Assembly (NCBI GenBank): GCA_009929485.1
Contig: SAAJ01000001.1
Location: 115,033-179,032, forward strand
Direction: 5' to 3'
DNA length: 64,000 bases
From: Negativicutes bacterium
GTDB taxonomy: Bacteria; Bacillota; Negativicutes; Anaeromusales; Anaeromusaceae
In this document: piece by piece, positions 26,931-36,319 of the stretch
Numbering within the stretch: position 1 is the first letter of the stretch
How the letters are laid out: the number at the start of each line of letters is the position of its first letter
The notes under the pieces: generated by a model
The model's input: the letters and a program-made list of their open reading frames with translations, nothing else
What the model was told of the DNA's origin: nothing
The model's database searches: none
Position numbers and translations under genes: made by a program

Positions 26931-28097
26931 ATGGGGATGTTAGGCTTGTATGTGCATATTCCTTTTTGTCGGCAGAAGTGCGCTTATTGCGACTTTCCGT
27001 CTCAGCCAGGAAACTCTTTGCTGCAAGAACAGTATGTAGAAGCATTGTGCGAAGAAATTGCCTGGCAAGGGAGCCGGTTGGGAAAAGCGCCGGTCGATAC
27101 GGTTTTTTTTGGCGGCGGTACGCCGACCATCATCGGCGCTGAGGCGCTAGTGCGTGTGCTGCAGCAACTGCGGCAATGGTTTTTGGTACTTCCGGAAGCG
27201 GAGATCTCCCTGGAAGCTAATCCGGGAACGGTTTCCGGTGAAGATCTAAGGCAGTTGCGTGCGGCAGGCTTTAATCGTCTCAGCCTGGGCGTGCAATCCT
27301 TTGACGATGCATTGCTGCGCAATTGCGGCCGCATTCATGACGGTGCGGCTGCTGCTGCGGCCTTGGAGGCTGCGAGGCGGGCCGGCTTTGAGAATTGCAA
27401 TGTGGATTTGATGACCGGACTGCCTGGGCAGACACTGTCTTTATTGCAGCAAAGCGTGCGCCAAGCGGCGGAACTTTCTGTTGAGCATTTATCAATTTAT
27501 GCTTTGAAAATAGAAGAAGGTACGCCTTTTGCCAGCCTCGAAGAAAAAGGGTTTTTAGTTTTGCCAGCTGAAGACGAAACCGCAGCTATGGACAACTGGC
27601 TGGAATGCTGGCTGCCGGCTCATGGTTACAAGCGCTACGAAATATCGAATTATGCGCAAAAAAAACGCGCTTGTCGGCACAACCTTCGCTATTGGCGTTT
27701 TCGTCCGTATTTAGGCCTGGGAGCGGCGGCGCATTCCTTTTTGGAAGGGCGGCGTTGGGAAGGGTGTTTCCCTTTGGAACGATATCTGTCTTTGCGTCCG
27801 CAGCAGCGGTGGGAATATGGAAAGCAGCCCGTGCTGACGCCGGCGCAGCTGCAGGAGGAGTTTTGTTTTTTGGCGCTGCGCACCAGAGGAGGTATTTCTC
27901 ATCGTCAATTTAGAGCGAACTTTGGCGTGGAGCTCTGGCAGCGCTACGCTTTTGTGTTGGAGCAACTATTAGTAGAAGGTCTTGTGGAAAAACAAAGGGG
28001 ACGGACCTGTCTTACTTCCTTAGGTATGCGTTTTGGCAATCGCGCCTTTGCGGCCTTTTTGGAAACGGAATCGGACAGCAAGTCTGACGAAAAATGA
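26931..28097 (+). CDS. hemW: Radical SAM heme chaperone HemW
   Basis: 388 residues. The radical SAM motif CRQKCAYC is at residues 13-20 (Cys13, 17, 20), followed by FFGGGTPT, the SLGVQSFDD segment and the C-terminal HemW domain. It lacks the extra N-terminal part of true coproporphyrinogen III dehydrogenase HemN, so a heme-transfer role is more likely than decarboxylation. ATG at 26931 follows GGAGGGCGGGAAC. It is located before hrcA, as in many Firmicutes. Confidence 0.93.
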   Translation: MGMLGLYVHIPFCRQKCAYCDFPSQPGNSLLQEQYVEALCEEIAWQGSRLGKAPVDTVFFGGGTPTIIGAEALVRVLQQLRQWFLVLPEAEISLEANPGTVSGEDLRQLRAAGFNRLSLGVQSFDDALLRNCGRIHDGAAAAAALEAARRAGFENCNVDLMTGLPGQTLSLLQQSVRQAAELSVEHLSIYALKIEEGTPFASLEEKGFLVLPAEDETAAMDNWLECWLPAHGYKRYEISNYAQKKRACRHNLRYWRFRPYLGLGAAAHSFLEGRRWEGCFPLERYLSLRPQQRWEYGKQPVLTPAQLQEEFCFLALRTRGGISHRQFRANFGVELWQRYAFVLEQLLVEGLVEKQRGRTCLTSLGMRFGNRAFAAFLETESDSKSDEK

Positions 28098-28130
28098 AGC
28101 AAAATACTGGATTCGATTGACTTAGACATA

Positions 28131-28159
28131 TTGACATTTTAGGAGGAGAGTGGTATGTT
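28131..28159 (+). promoter_or_regulatory. Promoter of the hrcA-cpn-grpE-dnaK-dnaJ operon
   Basis: TTGACA (28131-28136), 17 bp, TATGTT (28154-28159), with the CIRCE operator starting 12 bases after the -10 box. It is a sigma-A type promoter; I see no sigma-32-like site. Confidence 0.78.
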
Positions 28160-28170
28160 TTTTATAGATG

Positions 28171-28197
28171 TTAGCACTCCTTAGAGAAGAGTGCTAA
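28171..28197. promoter_or_regulatory. CIRCE element (HrcA operator)
   Basis: TTAGCACTC, 9 bases, GAGTGCTAA: the full consensus without a mismatch. It lies between the promoter and the hrcA ribosome-binding site, so HrcA would repress its own operon, chaperonin included, and heat or unfolded protein would release it. Confidence 0.97.
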
Positions 28198-28214
28198 CAA
28201 TGGAGGTGGATGAC

Positions 28215-29243
28215 ATGCTTGATGAACGAAAACGTCGTATTTTGCAAGCGATTGTCGATGATTATGTATCCACCGCAGAACCGGTTGGCTCCAGGACGAT
28301 TGCTCGTAAATACGATCTTGGTGTCAGCCCTGCGACGATTCGGAACGAAATGGCGGATTTAGAAGTGTTGGGCTACTTGGAACAGCTTCACACGTCTTCC
28401 GGGCGGATTCCTTCGGCCAAAGGCTATCGGTTTTACGTGGATGCCTTGCTGTCTCCGACACAGATGTCGGAAAAGGAAATTTCCTTGATTCGCAATTGGT
28501 ATCAGGCCAAGGTGCGGCGTTTGGATGAGGTGTTTCAGACAACCGCCAAGATTCTTTCGCGGATGACAGGCAATGTTTCTTTGGTGCTGGCGCCGCAGGC
28601 GAGTCCTAGTTCTTTTAAGTATTTGCAATTTCTGCCGTTTGATGAAAACAAAGTGCTGCTGGTGGTTGTTTCCGACAGCGGCGCTGTTGAAAATAAGCTG
28701 TTGCCATTGCCAAGGGGCACAACCTTGGAGGAGATGCAGCTTATTGCCGAGAAACTGAACAATCGTTTGGCGGGGATTCCTTTTCGGAATTTCCGGGGGC
28801 GTATGTTTCAGGATGTCCGCGACAGTATTTTAGGCGAGGCGCGTGAGTTTGAAGAAGCGCTGGCTATTTTGGCGGATACCCTAAGCAGTCGGCATCAAGA
28901 AAGGGTATACCTCGGCGGCGCTACACAGATGCTGAATCAGCCGGAATTCAAGGATATGGAGAAATTCAAACGTCTGTTGAATATGCTGGAAGAAGAGCGC
29001 TTGCTGTATGATATTTTAGAAGCGCCTAGCGACGACGGTGTTGTGGTGACCATTGGCAGGGAAAATAAATTCAGCGGCATTCAAGACTGCAGTATGGTGC
29101 GGGCCACGTATTGTTTGGGCGGCGAAGTCGTAGGAACTATTGCCGTACTCGGGCCGACGCGTATGGATTATGCCAAAATCATGGCAACTTTGGAATTTAT
29201 GAACCACAATCTTAGTGAAATCTTGAAGCACTATAAGCTGTGA
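28215..29243 (+). CDS. hrcA: Heat-inducible transcription repressor HrcA
   Basis: 342 residues: an N-terminal winged helix (EPVGSRTIARKYDLGVSPATIRNEMADLE) and a GAF-like C-terminal domain. It binds the CIRCE element just upstream; its folding is normally aided by GroEL, so here the neighbouring archaeal-type chaperonin could be the feedback partner, which is inference. The start at 28215 (MLDERKRR) has GGAGGTG six bases upstream; the in-frame codons before it lie in the CIRCE repeat. Confidence 0.97.
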   Translation: MLDERKRRILQAIVDDYVSTAEPVGSRTIARKYDLGVSPATIRNEMADLEVLGYLEQLHTSSGRIPSAKGYRFYVDALLSPTQMSEKEISLIRNWYQAKVRRLDEVFQTTAKILSRMTGNVSLVLAPQASPSSFKYLQFLPFDENKVLLVVVSDSGAVENKLLPLPRGTTLEEMQLIAEKLNNRLAGIPFRNFRGRMFQDVRDSILGEAREFEEALAILADTLSSRHQERVYLGGATQMLNQPEFKDMEKFKRLLNMLEEERLLYDILEAPSDDGVVVTIGRENKFSGIQDCSMVRATYCLGGEVVGTIAVLGPTRMDYAKIMATLEFMNHNLSEILKHYKL

Positions 29244-29265
29244 TTTTAAGAGGGAGGCGTAGTCT

Positions 29266-30840
29266 GTGAGTCGAAAGCAAGGCGGAGGCGCTGATGCCGA
29301 TAGCGCATTAGCGGCGTTGATGACCAATGCCGAAGCGGTGCGAGCCATCACTTCGGCGGTAGAAGGAACGATAGGCCCCAAGGGGCTTGATACCATGCTG
29401 GTAGATCGTTTCGGCGAGGTCATTATTACTAATGACGGCGTTACGATTTTAGAAAAGATGGATATTAATCATCCGGCTGCGAAAATGCTGATTCATGCGG
29501 CGAGAGCGCAAAAGGACGAAGTCGGAGACGGCACGACTACGGCGACGATCATGGCTGGCGCTCTTGTAGCCGAAGGGCTGACGCAGGTGCTGCGCGGCGT
29601 GCCAGTAGCCCGGGTAATTGAGGGCATTCGCTTTGGGATTGACGAAGCGGCCAGACAGTTGAAGGCTCGCGCTATTACCATTGATGATGTGCAGGCGGAA
29701 TGCCTTTTTGATGTGGCGCGCATTGCCGGCCGGGCCTATGCGGATATTGCTCAACTGGTAGTGGAAGCGGCGCGCTTAATCGGGCGAGGTAAATTGAAAG
29801 AAGCTCACTTTAAGCTTTCCGATACGGTTTTAGCTCAGGAAGGCGCGGAAAATGAAGTGTTTCTCGGTGTTATCATTGAAAAAGAACGCTTGAATCAAGA
29901 TATGCCTTTGTCGATGGATGACGCCAAAGTAATGGTGCTGGATGATGCCTTGGCGCCGGAAGAGTTGGGCGAAGAAGCCTTGGGGACGGAAGCCGGGTTT
30001 AAGCGCTATCTGGAACTGCAAGAAGAGTTTCGGCAGAATATAGCGAAGCTGGTGGAAATGGACATTCAAGTGGTCCTGACAGACCGAGCTGTTGATTCGG
30101 CGGCGGAAGAAGCCTTTACCGACGCAGGCATGTTTGTAGTCAGCCAAGTAAATGCCACAGATTTGCGCCGCGTGGCGGAACATACCGGCGCGCGTATGAT
30201 GAAGCGGACTGCCTTGAAAAAGGAAAAAGCCGAACTGCAGCGCTATCTGGGCAAAGTACAGCGTGTATATGCGGAAGAAAAACTGGGACATATTCGCATG
30301 TTGGGAGGCGATGGCAAGCCGATGGCGACCATTTTGGTAGGCGCCGCTACGGCGGAAGTGGTTGGCGAGCGGGAGCGCATTGCCAAGGACGCCGCTTCGA
30401 GCGTGCAGGCTGCTGTAAAAAGCGGCTATCTTCCGGGAGGCGGGGCTGCGGAAATTGCGGTTGCCCGCGAACTGGAACGTCATAGAGACCGCATGAAGGG
30501 TATGGCTGCTTATGGCCTGGATTGCGTGACGGCTGCGCTGAAGCGGCCGCTGGCGCAGATTGTGGATAATGCCGGCTTCAATCCGCTGGAAAAAGTGGAG
30601 GAAGTGTTAACGGCGCAAGCGTCCCAAAGCCAGGAGGTGCTGGGCATCGACTGTGAAAGCGGCGCTGTGGCGGATATGCTGCAGGCGGGGATCATGGACC
30701 CGCTGGAAGTCAAGCTGCATGCATTGAAAGCAGCTGGGGAAGTGGCGGTAGCCATTTTGCGTATTGACACGATTATTCGAAAGCGTGATGAAAATGGCGC
30801 TCCTCAACAAGGTATGGAAGAAGGCCTGCCTGATTTTTGA
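29266..30840 (+). CDS. Group III chaperonin (archaeal-type, TCP-1/cpn60 family)
   Basis: A 524-residue ATP-driven protein-folding ring subunit of the thermosome-like class, not GroEL. Evidence: TIGPKGLDTMLVDRFGEVIITNDG near the N-terminus, ATP-site GDGTTT (87-92), LPGGGAAE (389-396), VDNAGFNP (433-440), and an apical domain with an insertion around 225-260 where group II proteins carry the built-in helical lid. The C-terminus is LPDF, without the GGM repeats of GroEL, and no groES lies nearby. It sits between hrcA and grpE under CIRCE control. Such Group III chaperonins in the dnaK operon are known from Carboxydothermus and a few other Firmicutes. GTG start at 29266 follows GGGAGGCG. Confidence 0.93.
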   Translation: MSRKQGGGADADSALAALMTNAEAVRAITSAVEGTIGPKGLDTMLVDRFGEVIITNDGVTILEKMDINHPAAKMLIHAARAQKDEVGDGTTTATIMAGALVAEGLTQVLRGVPVARVIEGIRFGIDEAARQLKARAITIDDVQAECLFDVARIAGRAYADIAQLVVEAARLIGRGKLKEAHFKLSDTVLAQEGAENEVFLGVIIEKERLNQDMPLSMDDAKVMVLDDALAPEELGEEALGTEAGFKRYLELQEEFRQNIAKLVEMDIQVVLTDRAVDSAAEEAFTDAGMFVVSQVNATDLRRVAEHTGARMMKRTALKKEKAELQRYLGKVQRVYAEEKLGHIRMLGGDGKPMATILVGAATAEVVGERERIAKDAASSVQAAVKSGYLPGGGAAEIAVARELERHRDRMKGMAAYGLDCVTAALKRPLAQIVDNAGFNPLEKVEEVLTAQASQSQEVLGIDCESGAVADMLQAGIMDPLEVKLHALKAAGEVAVAILRIDTIIRKRDENGAPQQGMEEGLPDF

Positions 30841-30868
30841 GAAAGTAAAATGCAAAGAGGTGGAAAGA

Positions 30869-31414
30869 GTGGCCAATAACCACGAAGATCTAGAAAACAA
30901 AGAAAATCAAGACGTTTCTGCGCAGGAAAGCTGCCAAGAAGCCGAAGCGGATCAAGCTGTGACGGTCGAAGCAGTCCAGGCGGATAAGGAACGGCTTTTG
31001 GCGGAAGCTGAAGATCGTTATAAGCGTCTTTATGCGGATTTTGACAATTTCCGTCGTCGTTCGCGGCAGGAAAAAGAAGAGCTATCGAATGTAGTGGCGC
31101 AGAATCTAATTTTAGAACTGCTGCCAGTGCTGGATAATTTTGAACGCGCCTTGAGCAGCCTGAGTGAAGAAGAAGCCGCAGGCCTAGGCTCCGGCGTCTC
31201 CATGATTTACCGTCAGCTTTTTGGCGCTCTTGAAAAGGCGGGCCTTAGCGTAGTAGAGGCTGAAGGTAAAGAGTTTGATCCTCAGTACCATGAAGCCGTA
31301 CTACGGGTGGAAGACTCTGAACAAGCGGAAGGTACGATTGTTCAAGAACTGCAAAAAGGCTATAGCGTAAAAGGAAAAGTCATCCGTCCCAGTATGGTTA
31401 AGGTAGTTGGTTAA
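30869..31414 (+). CDS. grpE: Nucleotide exchange factor GrpE
   Basis: 181 residues. Exchanges ADP for ATP on DnaK. A highly acidic N-terminal tail, then a long coiled coil (LLAEAEDRYKRLYADFDNFR) and the C-terminal beta domain with the family pattern FDPQYHEAV and VIRPSMVKV. The start GTG at 30869 is chosen from GAGGTG upstream; an earlier in-frame ATG at 30764 lies inside the chaperonin gene and is not plausible. Confidence 0.96.
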   Translation: MANNHEDLENKENQDVSAQESCQEAEADQAVTVEAVQADKERLLAEAEDRYKRLYADFDNFRRRSRQEKEELSNVVAQNLILELLPVLDNFERALSSLSEEEAAGLGSGVSMIYRQLFGALEKAGLSVVEAEGKEFDPQYHEAVLRVEDSEQAEGTIVQELQKGYSVKGKVIRPSMVKVVG

Positions 31415-31486
31415 GCAATTATATAATGTTGGCTGGCAGCTTGAAATTGGCTGTTGGCGTGAAGCGAAATAAGGAGGAATTGAAAC

Positions 31487-33328
31487 ATGGCAAAAGTAAT
31501 TGGTATTGACTTAGGTACAACAAACTCTGTTGTTTCGGTAATGGAAGGCGGCGAGGCGACAGTAATCGCCAATGCAGAGGGAAGTCGTCTGACTCCTTCG
31601 GTAGTAGGCTTTTCCAAAACCGGTGAACGTTTGGTGGGACAACTTGCTAAGCGCCAGGCGGTTTCAAACCCCGATGGTACCATTAGCTCCGTAAAACGTC
31701 ATATGGGTACTGACTGGAAAGTGTCGATTGAGGACAAGGCCTATACGCCGCAACAAATTTCGGCGATGATTTTGCAAAAACTGAAGGCTGATGCTGAAGC
31801 TTACTTGGGAGAAACGGTGACCCAGGCGGTTATTACCGTACCTGCGTATTTCAGCGACTCTCAGCGTCAGGCTACCAAAGACGCTGGCACTATTGCAGGT
31901 CTTGAAGTATTGCGTATTATTAACGAGCCTACTGCCGCAGCGTTGGCTTATGGCATGGATAAAGGCGAAGACCACACGATTTTAGTATTCGACCTGGGCG
32001 GCGGCACCTTTGACGTATCCGTGCTGGAACTGGGCGAAGGCGTATTTGAAGTAAAAGCTACTAATGGTAACAACCGTTTAGGCGGCGATGATTTCGACGA
32101 GCGTATCGAAAAATATTTGGCTCAAGAGTTCAAAAAAGAAACAGGCATTGATCTTTCTCAGGATCGCATGGCTGTGCAGCGCTTGCGCGAAGCGGCGGAA
32201 AAAGCGAAAATCGAATTATCCGGCGTGCTGACGACCAATATCAATCTGCCCTTCATTACTGCGGATCAAACTGGTCCCAAGCATTTGGACGTCAATTTGA
32301 CCCGGGCTAAGTTTGAAGAGCTCACAAGCGATCTAGTGGAATCCACCATGGGACCCACGCGACAAGCTCTGGCCGATGCCGGATTGAGCGTAAACGAAAT
32401 CGACAAGGTTATCTTGGTTGGCGGTTCCACCCGTATTCCTGCCGTTCAAGAAGCTATCAAAAAATTCTTGGGCAAAGAGCCTTTCCGCGGCGTGAACCCG
32501 GACGAGTGCGTAGCCGTAGGCGCTGCTATTCAAGCGGGCGTGTTGGCAGGGGAAGTAAAAGACGTGCTGCTGCTGGACGTAACGCCCTTGTCTCTGGGTA
32601 TCGAAACTCTTGGAGGCGTTTTCACCAAGATTATCGAGCGCAACACGACGATTCCTACGAAAAAAAGCCAGGTTTTCTCCACAGCGGCTGACAATCAGCC
32701 TTCTGTAGAAATTCATGTACTCCAAGGCGAACGCGAAATGGCTTCGTACAATAAAACGCTGGGCCGCTTCCAATTGGGCGATATTCCTGCGGCTCCCCGC
32801 GGCGTACCGCAAATCGAAGTTACCTTTGATATCGACGCTAACGGCATCGTGCATGTGTCGGCCAAAGATCTCGGCACAGGCAAAGAGCAGAAGATTACCA
32901 TTACCGCTTCTACCGGCGTCAACAAAGACGACATCGAGCGCATGGTGAAAGAAGCTGAAGCCCATGCGGCAGAGGACAAACAGCGCCGTGAAGAAGTAGA
33001 GGTGCGCAATCAGGCGGACAGCCTGGTCTATCAAGCCGAAAAGACAATTAAAGAAGCCGGCGACAAAGTGGACAAGGCCTTGGCGGAAAAAGTACAGGCA
33101 GCCGCTGACAAGTTGAAAGAAACCTTGAAAAGTGGTACGCTGGAGCAGATTAAAGCCGATACGGAAGAGCTGACGAAGCCGCTGCATGAACTTGCAGGAG
33201 CTTTGTATCAGCAGCAACAGCCGCAGGAAGGCGCTGCAGGCGCTCAACAGGCTGGCGGAGCCGGCAAGAAACAGGACGACAATGTTGTAGATGCCGACTT
33301 TAAAGTGGTTGACGAAGATAAAAAATAA
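31487..33328 (+). CDS. dnaK: Molecular chaperone DnaK (Hsp70)
   Basis: 613 residues: ATPase domain with [10 protein letters not shown] at residues 4-13, the [11 protein letters not shown] phosphate loop and [10 protein letters not shown]; the substrate-binding domain starts near [17 protein letters not shown]; the C-terminal lid ends in a Gln/Gly/Ala-rich tail with the acidic end [15 protein letters not shown] at 31487 has AAGGAGGAATTGAAAC. Works with GrpE and DnaJ encoded on either side. A 72-base gap without a clear promoter separates it from grpE. Confidence 0.99.
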   Translation: MAKVIGIDLGTTNSVVSVMEGGEATVIANAEGSRLTPSVVGFSKTGERLVGQLAKRQAVSNPDGTISSVKRHMGTDWKVSIEDKAYTPQQISAMILQKLKADAEAYLGETVTQAVITVPAYFSDSQRQATKDAGTIAGLEVLRIINEPTAAALAYGMDKGEDHTILVFDLGGGTFDVSVLELGEGVFEVKATNGNNRLGGDDFDERIEKYLAQEFKKETGIDLSQDRMAVQRLREAAEKAKIELSGVLTTNINLPFITADQTGPKHLDVNLTRAKFEELTSDLVESTMGPTRQALADAGLSVNEIDKVILVGGSTRIPAVQEAIKKFLGKEPFRGVNPDECVAVGAAIQAGVLAGEVKDVLLLDVTPLSLGIETLGGVFTKIIERNTTIPTKKSQVFSTAADNQPSVEIHVLQGEREMASYNKTLGRFQLGDIPAAPRGVPQIEVTFDIDANGIVHVSAKDLGTGKEQKITITASTGVNKDDIERMVKEAEAHAAEDKQRREEVEVRNQADSLVYQAEKTIKEAGDKVDKALAEKVQAAADKLKETLKSGTLEQIKADTEELTKPLHELAGALYQQQQPQEGAAGAQQAGGAGKKQDDNVVDADFKVVDEDKK

Positions 33329-33350
33329 TCCAAAGCTAGGATGGTGACAC

Positions 33351-34487
33351 GTGGCAAAACGCGATTATTATGAGGTGCTTGGCGTAAACAAGTCCGCCTC
33401 GGAAGAAGAATTAAAAAAAGCGTATCGCAAGCTGGCACGCAAGTACCATCCTGACGTCAACCGTGGCGATCCGAAAGAAGCGGAAGAGAAGTTCAAGGAA
33501 ATCAACGAGGCGTACGAAGTATTGTCAGATGCCAATAAGCGTGCGCGTTATGATCAACTTGGACATGCCGCCTTTGACCCCGGGGCCGGCGGCCCCGGGG
33601 CGGGTGGTTTTCAGGGAGACTTTGGCGGCTTCTCTGATATTTTCGATATGTTTTTCGGACAGTCCGGTTTTGGCGGCAGGAGGCCCCAGCACGGACCGGA
33701 ACAGGGCGCCGACCTGCGCTACGATCTGGAAATTACTTTTGAACAGGCTGCCTTTGGGCATGAAGTGGAAATTGAAGTGCCTCGTACGGAAGAATGCGGA
33801 ACCTGCCATGGCAGCGGCGCAGCGCCGGGAACAAAAGCAGAAACCTGTTCTAAGTGCAAAGGGACCGGCCAGGTTCAATACGTACAGAATACTCCCTTCG
33901 GGCGTATGGTCAATGTGGGCGCCTGCGATCAATGTCGAGGCGTCGGCAAGATCATTGAGAAGCCCTGCCATGTCTGCCGCGGAACCGGTACGGTTCGCGG
34001 GCGGCATAAGATTCAGGTAACCATTCCTAAGGGCGTAGATAACGGTTCGCGCCTGCGGGTGTCTGGTAAAGGCGAAGCTGGTACGCGAGGCGGCCCGTCT
34101 GGCGACTTGTACGTCTATTTGTTCATCAAAGAACACACTCTTTTTACGCGCGAAGGATATGATGTGCTTTGCGAAGTACCGATCAGCTTTGTGCAAGCAA
34201 CCTTGGGAGCGGAAGTAGACGTACCAACACTGGATGGAAAAGTCAAATTGACGGTTCCAGAAGGCACTCAATCCGGTACGGTGTTCCGGCTGCGTGAAAA
34301 AGGCGTGCCGCGTTTGCATGGCCGCGGTCGAGGCGATCAGCATGTGCGGGTGAAGGTGATAACGCCGCAAAAACTTAATGATAAGCAAAAAGAGTTACTG
34401 CGGGAGTTTGCCGTTGCTGGCGGTGACCAGGTATACGGCGAAGAAAAAAGTTGGTTCAAAAAGATGAAGGATGTATTCGGCGGTTGA
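33351..34487 (+). CDS. dnaJ: Chaperone protein DnaJ (Hsp40)
   Basis: 378 residues: J domain with HPDVN (HPD is the DnaK contact), a Gly/Phe linker, four CxxCxGxG zinc repeats ([32 protein letters not shown]) and the C-terminal substrate-binding domain. GTG start at 33351 follows AGGATGGTGACAC. The linker is encoded by a GC-only inverted repeat at 33578-33600 that could form a very stable mRNA hairpin. Confidence 0.98.
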   Translation: MAKRDYYEVLGVNKSASEEELKKAYRKLARKYHPDVNRGDPKEAEEKFKEINEAYEVLSDANKRARYDQLGHAAFDPGAGGPGAGGFQGDFGGFSDIFDMFFGQSGFGGRRPQHGPEQGADLRYDLEITFEQAAFGHEVEIEVPRTEECGTCHGSGAAPGTKAETCSKCKGTGQVQYVQNTPFGRMVNVGACDQCRGVGKIIEKPCHVCRGTGTVRGRHKIQVTIPKGVDNGSRLRVSGKGEAGTRGGPSGDLYVYLFIKEHTLFTREGYDVLCEVPISFVQATLGAEVDVPTLDGKVKLTVPEGTQSGTVFRLREKGVPRLHGRGRGDQHVRVKVITPQKLNDKQKELLREFAVAGGDQVYGEEKSWFKKMKDVFGG

Positions 34488-34525
34488 TTCCTGTTTTGGT
34501 GCAGGTAGTCGCTGGCTGCCATTTT

Positions 34526-34597
34526 GCAAAGACACGGTCTTGCCCAGGAGGTTTCAAAAAAGTCCTTGGGAAACGAAGACGTGTCTTTGCCTTTTAT
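34526..34597 (+). terminator. Long stem-loop between dnaJ and prmA
   Basis: GCAAAGACACG (34526-34536) pairs with CGTGTCTTTGC (34580-34590), with an inner partial stem CCCAGGA / TCCTTGGG. CTTTTATGGCTTTTTT follows. Probably the end of the dnaK operon transcript, possibly leaky. Confidence 0.6.
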
Positions 34598-34629
34598 GGC
34601 TTTTTTAAAGAAAGCGAGGTCGTATAACT

Positions 34630-35568
34630 ATGAAATGGACAGAAATAAGCATTGCCACGACACATGAGGCTACGGAGGCGGTGGCCAATATTTTTCACGA
34701 CCTCGGAGCAAGCGGCGTCGTCATTGAAGATCCGGAACTGATTAATTCATACCGGCGTTCCGGTACCTGGGACTATTGCGAGCTTCCGGAGCAGGAAGAT
34801 GTGGAGACCGTTGTGGTTAAAGCCTATTTGCCTGTTGATGAGGAGCTGGAGGAGAAGCTGCGTTGCTTTGAACGACGGGTTAATGAATTAGCGCAGCATA
34901 ATTTGGATAAAGGTCGAGGCACGATTGCCTACAAGGAAATCCAAGAAGAAGATTGGGCTACTTCTTGGAAAGAATATTTTCATCCTGTCAAAATTGGCGA
35001 GAGAATCGTTATCAAGCCCTCTTGGGAAAGCTATCAACCGTTGCCGGAGGAATTGGTTATTGAACTGGACCCCGGCATGGCTTTTGGCACTGGCACGCAT
35101 CATACGACAATGCTTTGCTGTCGGGCCCTCGAAGAAGTAGTGATTCCTGGTCAGGTTATTTTTGATGTGGGAACCGGCTCCGGCATTTTGGCGGTAGCGG
35201 CGGCTAAACTGGGCGCCGCCACTGTTCGCGCCGTAGATTTGGACAGTGTAGCGGTGCGGGTGGCTAAGGAAAACGTAGTCATGAATCATGTGGAAGACTG
35301 CGTAGAAGTGCGCGAAGGCGACTTGCTGACCGGTTTTAGCGGCCAAGCCGACGTAGTAGTGGCCAATATTATAGCGGATGTGATTATACGTCTGCTGCCG
35401 GATATCCCAGGGCGTTTGCGCGAGGGCGGCGCCTTTATTGGCAGCGGTATTATCTCTGAACGCCTGCCGGATGTAACGGCGGTTTTAAGGGAGCAGGGGC
35501 TAAGCGTGGAAAAGGTAATGGAAGAAGGCGGCTGGGTAGCGATCATTGCCAGAAAAGGCGGCGCATAA
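34630..35568 (+). CDS. prmA: Ribosomal protein L11 methyltransferase
   Basis: 312 residues. Trimethylates L11 with S-adenosylmethionine. The N-terminal substrate-binding domain (MKWTEISIATTHEATEAV) is followed by the methyltransferase domain with motif I DVGTGSGILAVAAAKLG and NIIADVI at motif IV. ATG at 34630 follows GAGGTCGTATAACT. Order dnaJ-prmA-rsmE-mtaB is a standard Firmicutes neighbourhood, and rsmE starts directly after its stop. Confidence 0.96.
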   Translation: MKWTEISIATTHEATEAVANIFHDLGASGVVIEDPELINSYRRSGTWDYCELPEQEDVETVVVKAYLPVDEELEEKLRCFERRVNELAQHNLDKGRGTIAYKEIQEEDWATSWKEYFHPVKIGERIVIKPSWESYQPLPEELVIELDPGMAFGTGTHHTTMLCCRALEEVVIPGQVIFDVGTGSGILAVAAAKLGAATVRAVDLDSVAVRVAKENVVMNHVEDCVEVREGDLLTGFSGQADVVVANIIADVIIRLLPDIPGRLREGGAFIGSGIISERLPDVTAVLREQGLSVEKVMEEGGWVAIIARKGGA

Positions 35569-35569
35569 G

Positions 35570-36319
35570 GTGAGACGGTTTTTCTTACGTTCTCTGGATG
35601 ACGCTGAGTTGACAGGGACGGAGGCGCTGCATGCGGCAAAAGTGCTGCGGCTGCAGCCAGGTGCGGTCATTGCGGTTTGCGATGCAGCGGGGCGCAGTGC
35701 AGAAGCCGAAGTGACAGATGTATCCGAGGAACGGGTTACGCTGCAGGTGCTCCGCCTGCTAGAGGAAACCGTAGAAGCAGAGCTTGGACTGCATATTTTG
35801 CAAGGCTTGGCTAAAGGAGAGAAAATGGAATGGGTGCTGCAAAAAACGGTTGAATTGGGTTGCCGATTTTTTGCGCCTATAGCCGCTGAACGCAGTGTGT
35901 TGCGTCTTGATGCTAAAAAGGCTGCAGCAAGGCAGGAGCGCTGGGAACGCATTGCCATGGAAGCGGCTAAACAGTGCAAACGCAGTCGCATTCCAGAGAT
36001 AAAGCCGGTGGCTTCGCTGGAAGCTGCCTTGGCAGCGCTGCCCGAGGGCGCGCTGCTTTTAGTCTTATACGAAGATGAGCAAAGCTTGGGCCTTAAGGAA
36101 GCGTTGGCGGCGCTGCAAGAGCGCCCGCAAGAAGTCGCTGTGCTTATCGGGCCGGAGGGAGGCCTAACACAGCAAGAGGTGGCTCTGGCTCGCCAATATG
36201 GCGCGTTGGTAGTGCGTATGGGACCGCGCATTTTGCGGACCGAGACGGCGGCGGTGGCTGCGGCTGCAGTTGTAATGTACGAGCTGGGAGATTTGGGAGG
36301 AACATCATGTCAAAAGTAG
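35570..36319 (+). CDS. rsmE: 16S rRNA (uracil-1498-N3)-methyltransferase
   Basis: 249 residues with a PUA-like N-terminal part and a SPOUT methyltransferase domain with the trefoil-knot motifs LIGPEGGLTQQEV and LGPRILRTETA-type MGPRILRTETAAV. The GTG start at 35570 lies one base after the prmA stop, with AAGGCGG upstream inside prmA. It overlaps mtaB by 13 bases. Confidence 0.95.
   Translation: MRRFFLRSLDDAELTGTEALHAAKVLRLQPGAVIAVCDAAGRSAEAEVTDVSEERVTLQVLRLLEETVEAELGLHILQGLAKGEKMEWVLQKTVELGCRFFAPIAAERSVLRLDAKKAAARQERWERIAMEAAKQCKRSRIPEIKPVASLEAALAALPEGALLLVLYEDEQSLGLKEALAALQERPQEVAVLIGPEGGLTQQEVALARQYGALVVRMGPRILRTETAAVAAAAVVMYELGDLGGTSCQK

Noticed and set aside
28191..28214. Longer N-terminus of HrcA starting in the CIRCE repeat
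   Set aside because: A GGAGGTG ribosome-binding site lies between it and the ATG at 28215, and family alignment starts at MLDERKRR.
30764..30868. Longer N-terminus of GrpE inside the chaperonin gene
   Set aside because: No ribosome-binding site, and the extra residues do not resemble GrpE; GTG at 30869 has GAGGTG in front.
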